Assembly (NCBI GenBank): GCA_052139695.1
Contig: JBKQWF010000309.1
Span: 17,497-81,496, forward strand
Direction: 5' to 3'
DNA length: 64,000 bases
From: PLGF01 sp052139695
GTDB lineage: Bacteria; Verrucomicrobiota; Verrucomicrobiia; Limisphaerales; Palsa-1400
A program made the translations under genes and the position numbers. Of this stretch, positions 34,464-42,514 are shown piece after piece. Position 1 is the first letter of the stretch, and each line of letters begins with the position of its first letter. The notes below the pieces were generated by a model. The model had not been told where the DNA came from. It ran no database searches and saw only the letters and a list, made by a program, of their open reading frames with translations.

Positions 34464-35533
34464 GCCGCCGATTCCAGGCAGGCGTCCATGACGCGCTGGG
34501 TCTTGAGGGCCATCTCCGGCCATTCCTTGTTCAACTTGCCCGATTGGATTTGCGTGGCGAAGTGGCGGAACATGTTGCTTTCCTGAGCGCGGGAATGGCT
34601 GTTGCTGTATTCGCGGATCGTCCAGCGCCGCAATCCCGGCTCCAGGTTGAAAACGCAACCGTCCTTGGTGTAGGAGGAGTTGCAGGTTTCAAACGCCAGC
34701 TCGCTGCCAAAATGCGGCAGAACGAAGTCGGTGAGGCGCAAATAGCCGCGGTCGCCGCTGATTTGCGCCAATTGTTGAAGCTCGGTGATAAAGGAGACAT
34801 AGAATCCCGCGGAAACGCCTCCGTCAAATAGAAGTTCTCCCGAGAACTCAATAGGCACCGGCGCCGCGCCGCGCCGCGGTTTGCTTTGTGCCAGCAATCG
34901 GCCCGTAGCCTGCCGCGGCATTTTCCAGCCAGCCGCCCAGAGGGCAAACCGAATGCAATACCATCCCAGGTCGCCAACACAGCCATGCGGCTCCAAAGCA
35001 CTGTTCCCGCGAATGTTCGAGGTGAAGAACGATTTATCCGCGCCGAAACTAAAGACCAGTGTGATCCGCCGCATCCGGCCAACAGTCTCGGTCATGGCCT
35101 CCCGCATGGCCGGCAAGCGGTCGCTGTGCATGAACATGACCCCATCCATGAATTGGACATGGTGCCGCCGGCAAGCCGCCACCATTTCTTCGAGATCGGC
35201 AGCCTTGGGCGCGCAAGGTTTTTCACAGACAACATGTTTGCCCGCCTTGGCCGCTGCCAGGACCCATTGTTTGCGCAATGCCGTCGGCAACGGAATATAG
35301 ACGGCGTCAACGTCCGCCGCGGCAATCAGTTCGGCATAACTGCCGAGCGGGCGCGGCTTGGCGGAAAACGGGACCTGCGATTGGCAGGCCTCAATAAATC
35401 CCGCCGCCGAATCCAATTTCCGGCTGGCGACGGCGGCGACAACACCATTGCCGCTGTTGCGAATGGAAAGCCAGTTTTTGCGGGCGATGTCCGCCGCGCC
35501 CAGAATGCCCCAGCGAGTAAGTGTCTTTTGCAT
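34406..35533 (-). CDS. Gfo/Idh/MocA family oxidoreductase
   Basis: 375 residues from ATG 35533 (MQKTLTRWGILGAADIARKN). The N-terminal Rossmann fold shows GILGAADIA and the following strand VVAAVASR; the diagnostic EKP motif is in HVVCEKPCAPKA. The C-terminal alpha/beta domain (NIRGNSALEPHGCVGDLGWY, GDRGYLRLTD) is normal. It is likely an NAD(P)-dependent sugar or polyol dehydrogenase; the substrate is unknown. No signal peptide, so it is cytoplasmic, unlike its Tat-exported relative at 62625. The final segment (VGRAVLCTPERRARSDAP) is encoded by a palindromic repeat and looks like a captured tail. Confidence 0.9.
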   Translation of the reverse strand: MQKTLTRWGILGAADIARKNWLSIRNSGNGVVAAVASRKLDSAAGFIEACQSQVPFSAKPRPLGSYAELIAAADVDAVYIPLPTALRKQWVLAAAKAGKHVVCEKPCAPKAADLEEMVAACRRHHVQFMDGVMFMHSDRLPAMREAMTETVGRMRRITLVFSFGADKSFFTSNIRGNSALEPHGCVGDLGWYCIRFALWAAGWKMPRQATGRLLAQSKPRRGAAPVPIEFSGELLFDGGVSAGFYVSFITELQQLAQISGDRGYLRLTDFVLPHFGSELAFETCNSSYTKDGCVFNLEPGLRRWTIREYSNSHSRAQESNMFRHFATQIQSGKLNKEWPEMALKTQRVMDACLESAAVGRAVLCTPERRARSDAP

Positions 35534-35746
35534 AAGCAGCGGGAGCTTTGAGCAAAGCAAAGATACTGTCAAACATTTAAAATCAGCGCTCCGCCGCCAG
35601 TGCGCATCTCACTGTCGGCACCCGCTGCGCCAGGCTACAGCGCTCCTGGCTTGGTGCGGCTTTGTCACAGCGCTCCTCTTTTGGACCGCCGCTGGCGTGT
35701 TCTCTATTAGGCTGGGCTAAGAGCGCGGATCTGTCCGCCCGCCGGA

Positions 35747-35772
35747 GCGGTCGCCTTGGCGAGGCGATCCTA
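35747..35772. repeat. GGTCGCC palindrome with CCTACC tail beside ispG
   Basis: GGTCGCCTT-ggc-GAGGCGATCC then TACC; the arms pair apart from slight asymmetry. It lies a few bases beyond the ispG stop, in a 245-base non-coding gap that also has two CAGCGCTCCT copies. Confidence 0.7.
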
Positions 35773-35778
35773 CCTTTC

Positions 35779-37572
35779 CTAGCCGGCTGCCACCACTTCC
35801 GGCTCAACCCACTTGCCGTGCTCGCGAATCAGATCGACCAGCCGGTCCACTGCTTCGTTTTCCGGGATGTTGAATTTTACCGGGGTCTTGCCGACGTAGA
35901 GATTGATCTTGTTGGGCGCGCCGCCCACGTAACCGAAGTCCGCATCGGCCATCTCTCCGGGCCCATTGACGATGCAGCCCATGACGGCGATTTTCACGCC
36001 TTTCAAATGTTGGGTCCGATCTTTGATGCGGGCGGTGACGGTTTGAAGATTAAAAAGGGTGCGCCCGCAGGAAGGACAGGCCACATAATCTGTCTTGAAG
36101 GCGCGGCATCCCGCCGCCTGCAAAATGTTATAAGCCAGCCGCAGGCTTTGCCCTCCGCCGCTTTCGCCTCGAACCAAAATCGCGTCGCCCATGCCGTCGG
36201 CCAAAAGAGACCCGATGACCACCGCCGCACGCAAGAGCGCGATCCTTGGCTCCAACGAAACTGGTTCAAAACGCAGGCAGTCTTTGAGCAGGATGGGATT
36301 GTTCCGGCCAAGCCGCTTCAACTTCGCGGCCAATAAGCGAAATGCCACGATGGCCGGAAGGTCCACGCCGTCCTTGACCGTGACCAATTGGGTTTCGCAA
36401 TTGATCGAGAAATCCTGCGACGGGTCGATCTCGCGGACGTTGAGGTCTTCATAAACCGCCTCGGGTTTGACATCGTCCCTGGGACGGATTTTCGGCGCGA
36501 CTTTTTCCCAGGCGGCGCGAGTCACGACCACGCGGACGGTTTGCCCGCCCCCGCACTTGATCTCATCACTCAATGGGATTTCAGGAGTCGCTCGCCGTTC
36601 AAAAGAAAAGGGGTCAAAAGGCCAGCCTGCGCTAAACGCGGCGGATTTGGCCGAGACATCGGCAGGCCGCGTCAAAACGGGAATCTGTTCCAGCAAATCG
36701 GTGCAGACAGCGATTTCATTGGGCGAATCTTCGGTCAACGAAACGCGAATCGTATCACCCAGGCCGTCGCACAAGAGCGATCCAATGCCGATGGCGCTTT
36801 TGATGCGGCCATCCTCGCCCTCGCCCGCTTCGGTCACTCCCAAGTGGATGGGATAATTCCAGTCCGGACCCAAGTCTTCGAGGCGGGCCACCAGCAGGCG
36901 GTAGCACTCGATCATCACCTTGGGATTGCTGGATTTCATCGAGAACTTGAAATTATGGAAATCGTGCTGGCGGGCGATGCGGGCAAATTCCAGGGCGCTC
37001 TCCACCATGCCCAGGGGCGTGTCGCCGTAGCGATTCATGATGCGGTCGCTGAGCGACCCGTGATTGGTGCCGATGCGCAGCGCGCGCCCCAATTCTTTAC
37101 AAAGCTTGACCAGCGGAGTGAACTGCTCTTCCAGCCGGGCCAACTCAGCGTCATACTCGCTTCCGCTGTATTCGCGCACGGCAAATTTCTTCTTGTCGAT
37201 GTAATTGCCAGGGTTGACCCGCACCATTTCCACCCATTTGGCGGCTTCCATCGCGGCATCAGGCTTGAAATGGATATCGGCCACAATCGGCACCCGGCAG
37301 TCGCGGGCGCGCAATTCGGCAACAATGTTTTTCAAATTGGCGGCGTCTTTAACCGTGGGGGCGGTGATGCGGACGATCTGGCAGCCGACGGCCACTAGGT
37401 CAAGCGTCTGTTGGACGCAAAGCGCGGTGTCCATCGTGTCACAAGTGATCATGGACTGTTTGACGACAGGATGGCCGCCGCCAATGATCACTCCGCCGCG
37501 GGCAGGATCGCCCACGACGACCTCGCGGGTCTCGCGCCGGGAACGAAAATAAGGCGAAAAACAAAAACGCAT
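35779..37572 (-). CDS. ispG: (E)-4-hydroxy-3-methylbut-2-enyl-diphosphate synthase, long form
   Basis: 597 residues, about 200 longer than the short bacterial form; the extra segment lies between the TIM barrel and the Fe-S domain, as in Chlamydiae, Bacteroidota and plants. The barrel has VVVGDPARGGVIIGGGHPVV, RITAPTVKDAANL, IVADIHFKPD, NPGNYIDKKKF and IGTNHGSLSDRI. The cluster cysteines appear in VACPSCGRTLFNL and VMGCIVNGPGEM. It makes HMBPP in the MEP isoprenoid pathway, using a [4Fe-4S] cluster and flavodoxin or ferredoxin. The rseP-type gene follows three bases upstream on the same strand, so they are likely co-transcribed. Confidence 0.96.
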   Translation of the reverse strand: MRFCFSPYFRSRRETREVVVGDPARGGVIIGGGHPVVKQSMITCDTMDTALCVQQTLDLVAVGCQIVRITAPTVKDAANLKNIVAELRARDCRVPIVADIHFKPDAAMEAAKWVEMVRVNPGNYIDKKKFAVREYSGSEYDAELARLEEQFTPLVKLCKELGRALRIGTNHGSLSDRIMNRYGDTPLGMVESALEFARIARQHDFHNFKFSMKSSNPKVMIECYRLLVARLEDLGPDWNYPIHLGVTEAGEGEDGRIKSAIGIGSLLCDGLGDTIRVSLTEDSPNEIAVCTDLLEQIPVLTRPADVSAKSAAFSAGWPFDPFSFERRATPEIPLSDEIKCGGGQTVRVVVTRAAWEKVAPKIRPRDDVKPEAVYEDLNVREIDPSQDFSINCETQLVTVKDGVDLPAIVAFRLLAAKLKRLGRNNPILLKDCLRFEPVSLEPRIALLRAAVVIGSLLADGMGDAILVRGESGGGQSLRLAYNILQAAGCRAFKTDYVACPSCGRTLFNLQTVTARIKDRTQHLKGVKIAVMGCIVNGPGEMADADFGYVGGAPNKINLYVGKTPVKFNIPENEAVDRLVDLIREHGKWVEPEVVAAG

Positions 37573-37575
37573 GGC

Positions 37576-38976
37576 TTAGTGGGCCGGGGCGGTCGCCGGA
37601 GGCGCATCGGCGGGTTTTGCGGACTGCTCGATTTGCGTTTCGCGATTGAACATCAGGTGAAAAAGCGGCAGGCGGACCTTAATGTCAAAGAAAGTCACAT
37701 AGACCATGAAGAGAATCAGCAGGGCGGCAAAGGCGGTGGTTGTGTATTCCACGAAGCGCACCTCCAGGGGGCGGCGGCGGATCCGTTCGAGGACGGCCAT
37801 CAGAATATGGCCGCCGTCCAGCACGGGCATGGGGAGCATGTTGAGGATGGCGAGGTTGACGTTCAACATGACGAGGAAACTCAGCGCCAGGCGGAAGTCC
37901 GTGTTGGCCTGGAGGGCGAGCATGCCGATGATGCCAACCGGGCCGCTTAAATCGCTGGCACGCACTCCACTCTCATGCGTGTGGACCAAAGCGCTGATCG
38001 TGCTATAGACCTGTTCGCACACATTGGCCACCTGCGACCACGGGGACGGGTGCTCAATTTCATAGACGTCTTTGGCCATCTTAAACTCCACCCCAATGAG
38101 GCATTTCTTGGTGGAGGGGTCCATGTCCGGCGTGACCGTGAGGGCAACCCGTTTGTCGCCGCGTTTGACCACGATGGGAGTGGCTTGATTGCCGCGCTTC
38201 TGAATCAAGCTGATGAATTGTTGACGGCTGCTGATGGGAACTCCGGCAAATCCGACCACTTCATCATCCGCCTTCAAATGGGCAAGGTCAGCCGGCTTGC
38301 CCTCTTGCACGGCTTTGACCACGAGATGGTCCTTCGGGTCCAGATCAAAGGTTTTCAGGCCGAGCAGGTTGCTGACCTCGGCTTTAAGCAGGTAAGTGTT
38401 GGTGGCGCCGTCATGCACAACCGTTACGGGCAAGACGTTGGTCAGGGCGAGAATGGTGGAATTGTAAACTTCTTCCCAGGATTTAACCGGCTTATTATTG
38501 ACGGCAATGATGCGGTCGCCCTCATGGATGCCCAGTTTGGCCTCGGCCGAATCGGGATTGACGTAGCCGATGATGGAAGGGTTGACCGGCACCGGCAGGC
38601 CGACAAAGTAAATGACCGCGGCAATGGCGAAGGCAAAGACCACATTCATAAACGGGCCGGCGGCGGCCACCAGGATTTTGGAAAAAGGCGGCGCGGGCGG
38701 GATCTGCTGCTCCTTGCTTTCGCCCTCGATGGCGGCAGAAGTGATCATTTGCGGCAGCTTGACGAAACCGCCGAAGGGCAGCCAGCGCACCGAGTATTCG
38801 ATGCCATCGCGCGTCCAGGAGAAAATCTTGGGCCCAAAGCCGATGGCAAAGGCCTCGACTTTGAGGCCGCGCTTGCGGGCCACCCAGTAGTGGCCAAATT
38901 CATGGACGAAAATGGCCGCGCCAAACAGGAAGACGACACCAACGGCCACGTATAAATTGTTCAACAAATGAATCAT
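37576..38976 (-). CDS. rseP: RIP zinc metalloprotease, RseP/MmpA family
   Basis: 466 residues from ATG 38976 (MIHLLNNLYVAVG). The metal motif HEFGH lies in the first TM helix (AIFVHEFGHYWVARKRG), with FGGFVKLPQM just after. Two PDZ-like segments occupy the middle (GYVNPDSAEAKLGIHEGDRI, PADLAHLKADDEVVGFAGVP), and the second metal-ligand motif is in NMLPMPVLDGG near the C-terminus, with further TM helices. It is a site-2 protease that cuts TM segments of anti-sigma factors, releasing envelope-stress sigma factors. The ECF operon at the left edge could be a target; that link is inference. Pairing with ispG is common in several phyla. Confidence 0.95.
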   Translation of the reverse strand: MIHLLNNLYVAVGVVFLFGAAIFVHEFGHYWVARKRGLKVEAFAIGFGPKIFSWTRDGIEYSVRWLPFGGFVKLPQMITSAAIEGESKEQQIPPAPPFSKILVAAAGPFMNVVFAFAIAAVIYFVGLPVPVNPSIIGYVNPDSAEAKLGIHEGDRIIAVNNKPVKSWEEVYNSTILALTNVLPVTVVHDGATNTYLLKAEVSNLLGLKTFDLDPKDHLVVKAVQEGKPADLAHLKADDEVVGFAGVPISSRQQFISLIQKRGNQATPIVVKRGDKRVALTVTPDMDPSTKKCLIGVEFKMAKDVYEIEHPSPWSQVANVCEQVYSTISALVHTHESGVRASDLSGPVGIIGMLALQANTDFRLALSFLVMLNVNLAILNMLPMPVLDGGHILMAVLERIRRRPLEVRFVEYTTTAFAALLILFMVYVTFFDIKVRLPLFHLMFNRETQIEQSAKPADAPPATAPAH

Positions 38977-39122
38977 GCAAAAACCCGCCCTGTCAGGCGG
39001 CACTGCAATCTAGCGGCAGTAGGTCCTTCTGGCAACCATGGATGTGAGCTAGTGAGACAAAATGGCGCGGAGAATGGCTGGGTTGATGTTTGGCGCTTCC
39101 TGCGCCATTATGGGTGCGAGGA

Positions 39123-39905
39123 ATGAACATCCGATTCCCAAAAATCACCAGGCGACGGTTTCTGCTCTTAACCGCGCTGGCATCGCCCGGGCTGATCGCG
39201 GCCGACGCCAATTGGCTTGAACCTGATTGGGTTAAGGTGCGAAGTGTCAAATTAACCGAGGGCAAACCGTCGCATCGCATTGTTCATATCACCGATATTC
39301 ACCATAAAGGAGACCGGCCCTACCTGGAATCGGTCGTGCGCAAAGTCAACCGCCTTTCCCCCGACGCGGTCTGCTTCACCGGCGATCTCATCGAGGAAAA
39401 GAAATTCGTGCCGGAAGCACTTCACATCCTCGAGGGAATCCAATCCCCGCTTTATGGAATTCCGGGCAATCACGATTACTGGAGCCACGCCGTTTTTGGC
39501 AAATTCAGGGAATCCTTCGCCCGCACTGGCGGCGTCTGGCTGATGGACGCCCAGACGTTCACTGCCGACGGAAAAATCCTCATCAGCGGGGCCACTTGTT
39601 TGCACGGCCGGCCCGCGCCCCTCAAGCCCCAGCCTGGAGTCAAGAATATCTTCCTCCTGCATTATCCCCTGCTCAACGAGCGTCTGACCGCCCAATATGA
39701 TTTGCTGCTGGCCGGCCACTCTCATGGCGGCCAGGTGCGCCTGCCGTTTTTCGGCGCGCTGATTGTGCCGTACTGGGTGGGCCGGTATCAGATGGGGCTG
39801 TATCACGTCCCGGCGGGGCCGCTCTATGTCAACCCTGGTATCGGCTGGATTGGAACTCCGGTGCGTTTCAATTGCCGCCCGGAAATCACCGTGTTTGAGA
39901 TTTGA
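39123..39905 (+). CDS. Tat-exported metallophosphoesterase
   Basis: 260 residues from ATG 39123. The N-terminus has a twin-arginine signal: RRRFLLLTALASPGL, cleaved before ADANW. All calcineurin-type metal motifs are present: ITDIHHKG, FTGDLIEE, IPGNHDYW, LLHYPLL and LAGHSHGGQ, then NPGIGW near the end. This matches the YkuE/cell-wall or lipid-head-group phosphoesterase group. It binds two metal ions and acts outside the cytoplasm. The ArsB-like transporter starts 12 bases later and may be co-transcribed. Confidence 0.93.
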   Translation: MNIRFPKITRRRFLLLTALASPGLIAADANWLEPDWVKVRSVKLTEGKPSHRIVHITDIHHKGDRPYLESVVRKVNRLSPDAVCFTGDLIEEKKFVPEALHILEGIQSPLYGIPGNHDYWSHAVFGKFRESFARTGGVWLMDAQTFTADGKILISGATCLHGRPAPLKPQPGVKNIFLLHYPLLNERLTAQYDLLLAGHSHGGQVRLPFFGALIVPYWVGRYQMGLYHVPAGPLYVNPGIGWIGTPVRFNCRPEITVFEI

Positions 39906-39917
39906 GCGGCTTTCGCA

Positions 39918-41162
39918 ATGGCGTCCGCTTGGCTCATTTGGATTACATCGCTCACGGCCATCGCCGGCGTCTTGCTCCGGCCGCGGGATATTGCTGAAGC
40001 CTGGTGGGCTTGCGGTGGCGCGGCCATTCTGATTGTTTTTTCGCTCATTTCTCTGCCCCAGGCGGGCGCGGCAGTCCTGCAGGGAGTCGATGTTTATTTA
40101 TTCCTGACGGGCATGATGATCCTCTCGGAATTGGCCCGCGAGGAAGGCGTCTTTGACTGGATAGCGGAAATCGCAGCCGTCCATGCCCGCAATTCGACCG
40201 GCCGATTGTTTTCCCTCGTTTATCTTGCCGGCATAGTCGTGACGATTTTTCTGTCCAACGACGCCACCGCGGTTGTCTTGACTCCCGCCGTCCTGACCAT
40301 CGTCAAGCGGCTCAGGGTGGACCCGGTCCCCCACTTGCTCGGTTGCGCCTTCATCGCCAACGCGGCCAGTTTTGTTTTGCCCATTTCCAACCCGGCCAAT
40401 CTCGTCATCTTCGATCAACATCTGCCGCGCCTGTGGCAGTGGATGGGGACTTTTGCCCTGCCTTCAGTCGCGGCAATTGCTCTCACTTATCTCGGATTGC
40501 GCGCTTTGTTGAAAGGCCGGCTGGGCGGCAGAATTGAAGAAACCCTGGCGAAAAAGCGATTGTCTTTTGAAGGCCGTCTCGCCCTGGGCGGACTGGCGAT
40601 AGCGGCGGTGGTCCTCCTGGCCTCCTCCGCCAGCGGCTGGCCGCTGGGCGCGCCCACCTGCGCGGCCGCGGTCTTGGCGACCGCCCTGGTCGCCGCTCGC
40701 GATCGTCACGTTCCATTGACAGTGATCAAAGGGGTTTCCTGGTCCGTCATTCCGTTGGTGGCGGGCCTCTTCGTCATTGTCGAAGCGCTGCAGGGAGCGG
40801 GGATGTTGCGGCTGGCCAACGGCGGTTTGCTGTTTTTGCAGAAGCAAAGCTTTCTCGCGGGAAAGCTGGTCGCGGCTTTTGCCGTCGGCCTTCTCTCCAA
40901 CGTCATGAATAATCTGCCGGTGGGGCTGATCTCGGGCCATGTGATTCACGCCGCCGGCGCCAAACCCTGGACGATCAACGCGACGCTCCTCGGAGTCGAT
41001 CTTGGCCCCAACCTCTCCGTAACTGGTTCCTTGGCCACGATTCTCTGGTTAATGGCGTTGCGCCGGGAAGGCGTAAAAATATCCGGGAGGCAATTCTTCA
41101 AAATCGGCCTGGTCGTCATGCCGGCTTCCCTGCTCGCCTGTGTCCTGGCGTTGCAAAGATGA
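39918..41162 (+). CDS. ArsB/SLC13-type ion transporter
   Basis: 414 residues with about ten to twelve TM segments. Ion-transporter signatures sit in both halves: FLSNDATAVVLTPAVLTIV (first), and LLSNVMNNLPVGLISG and GVDLGPNLSVTGSLATILW (second). The second pair is characteristic of ArsB-type arsenite/antimonite carriers; the broader ArsB/NhaD superfamily also contains citrate and sodium transporters. No arsR, arsC or arsA genes lie nearby, so substrate is not certain. It probably follows the metallophosphoesterase in the same transcript. Confidence 0.84.
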   Translation: MASAWLIWITSLTAIAGVLLRPRDIAEAWWACGGAAILIVFSLISLPQAGAAVLQGVDVYLFLTGMMILSELAREEGVFDWIAEIAAVHARNSTGRLFSLVYLAGIVVTIFLSNDATAVVLTPAVLTIVKRLRVDPVPHLLGCAFIANAASFVLPISNPANLVIFDQHLPRLWQWMGTFALPSVAAIALTYLGLRALLKGRLGGRIEETLAKKRLSFEGRLALGGLAIAAVVLLASSASGWPLGAPTCAAAVLATALVAARDRHVPLTVIKGVSWSVIPLVAGLFVIVEALQGAGMLRLANGGLLFLQKQSFLAGKLVAAFAVGLLSNVMNNLPVGLISGHVIHAAGAKPWTINATLLGVDLGPNLSVTGSLATILWLMALRREGVKISGRQFFKIGLVVMPASLLACVLALQR

Positions 41163-41342
41163 CAAAAAAAGGCACCCTTGCGCAAAGCGTGCTCATGGTC
41201 AAATCACCGCCGTCGGGCATGGCTTCGCAACTGTTGCGGACAAGGTTTAGGACAGCCTGAGTCCGGAAAGTCCGGAACTTTCCCTTTTCAGAATTGACTT
41301 TTGCTGCTACTATTTGTCGCGGACAAGTCCAAATTCCGGATT

Positions 41343-42314
41343 ATGACACCAAACGAAAACCAAAATGAAGCCGCCTTTGTGGCGATAAGGCCAGGTTTGC
41401 CTCTGCTGAAAAAGAGGGAGGCGGCTTTCCCGGAAGGCGGCGCCAGAAAACCGGCGGCGTGCGCCCGTTGCGGAAGCGATGGCTTCACGCTGATCGAGCT
41501 GCTGGTGGTCATTGCGATCATCGCCATCCTCGCCTCCATGCTCCTGCCGGCGCTGGCCCGGTCCAAGAGCCAGGCCCAAGGCATTGGCTGCATGAACAAT
41601 TCCAAGCAATTGACCCTCGCTTGGCTGCAATATGACGAAGATAACCGGCAAGTGTTGCCGTACGGCTTTTCCGACGATTTTCCCGCCTATGTTTGGGCCG
41701 GCTCAAATGGTTACGACGAAAGCGATGTCCCAACCGATGCGGGTAATTGGGATGCCGCGGATGGCATCGAAAAATGCTGCATTTTTCCGTATTGCGGAAA
41801 GTCCGATGGAATCTGGCATTGCCCGGCGGACAATTCTTACGGCATTAACAAGCAAAACCAGCGAGTGCCGCGCCCGCGGAGTTACTCGATGAGCAACTGG
41901 GTGGGCGGCAATGGAGACCATCCGGAAAATGGTTACAAAGGATACTGGGGCTTGAATGTTCCTTTTATCGTGGTGCGCAAGCTGTCGGACTTTCGGACGC
42001 CATCCAGTACTTTCGTTCTGCTCGACGAAAACGAAAACACGATCAATGACGGTTATTTTGTCGTGGAGGATGACGGCTGGACTGGCCAGCCTAATGGGTC
42101 CGAACAACTCATCGATTATCCCTCGTCGCGGCACAACAATGCGGCCGGTTTTTCCTTTGGCGACGGCCATTCCGAAATCCATCAATGGAGGGATCGCCAT
42201 ATCTACGGTGTTCCATCCGCCTATCCCAGTCCCGCGTCCCTCTTTCCGGAGCCGACTCTGCCTGAGAGTCCGGATGTGTTCTGGCTGCAGTCGCACACCA
42301 CAAATCCGCCGTAA
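41343..42314 (+). CDS. prepilin-like (type II secretion/DUF1559-type) protein with H-X9-DG end
   Basis: 323 residues from ATG 41343. The prepilin peptidase site is GFTLIELLVV, cleaving after Gly47, followed by the usual hydrophobic helix (IAIIAILASMLLPALA) and NNSKQLTLAWLQY. The leader before the cut is unusually long (47 residues, with an ACARCGSDG stretch). The C-terminal part contains HNNAAGFSFGDGH: His, nine residues, then DG, the 'H-X9-DG' type that is abundant in Verrucomicrobia, Planctomycetes and Lentisphaerae. Large families of these proteins exist; their function is poorly known. No other pilus gene is nearby, so it is a stand-alone copy. Confidence 0.88.
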   Translation: MTPNENQNEAAFVAIRPGLPLLKKREAAFPEGGARKPAACARCGSDGFTLIELLVVIAIIAILASMLLPALARSKSQAQGIGCMNNSKQLTLAWLQYDEDNRQVLPYGFSDDFPAYVWAGSNGYDESDVPTDAGNWDAADGIEKCCIFPYCGKSDGIWHCPADNSYGINKQNQRVPRPRSYSMSNWVGGNGDHPENGYKGYWGLNVPFIVVRKLSDFRTPSSTFVLLDENENTINDGYFVVEDDGWTGQPNGSEQLIDYPSSRHNNAAGFSFGDGHSEIHQWRDRHIYGVPSAYPSPASLFPEPTLPESPDVFWLQSHTTNPP

Positions 42315-42434
42315 GCGGTCCAATATGAACACAGAAAGGAGCATGCCTGAATCTGTGTGCATCTGTGGCCGGTCTTTTATCCGTGCAGCGCGGTGAGCGC
42401 GATCTTTCTGCAGATCGCCGCTTCCTTTAAGGAT

Positions 42435-42502
42435 GAGACTCCGTCGAACCCTGACTGTGTCCCAGAAAAGCCAGCCAGGGATCGACAGAGTCTCGCCCTA
42501 CC
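42435..42502. repeat. GAGACTC...GAGTCTC inverted repeat with CCCTACC end
   Basis: 13-base arms GAGACTCCGTCGA and TCGACAGAGTCTC (one mismatch) span 42435-42494, followed by GCCCTACC. It lies between the convergent prepilin-like and BlaR1-like genes, in a 200-base gap otherwise empty. Confidence 0.75.
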
Positions 42503-42514
42503 AAAAACCCCTTG

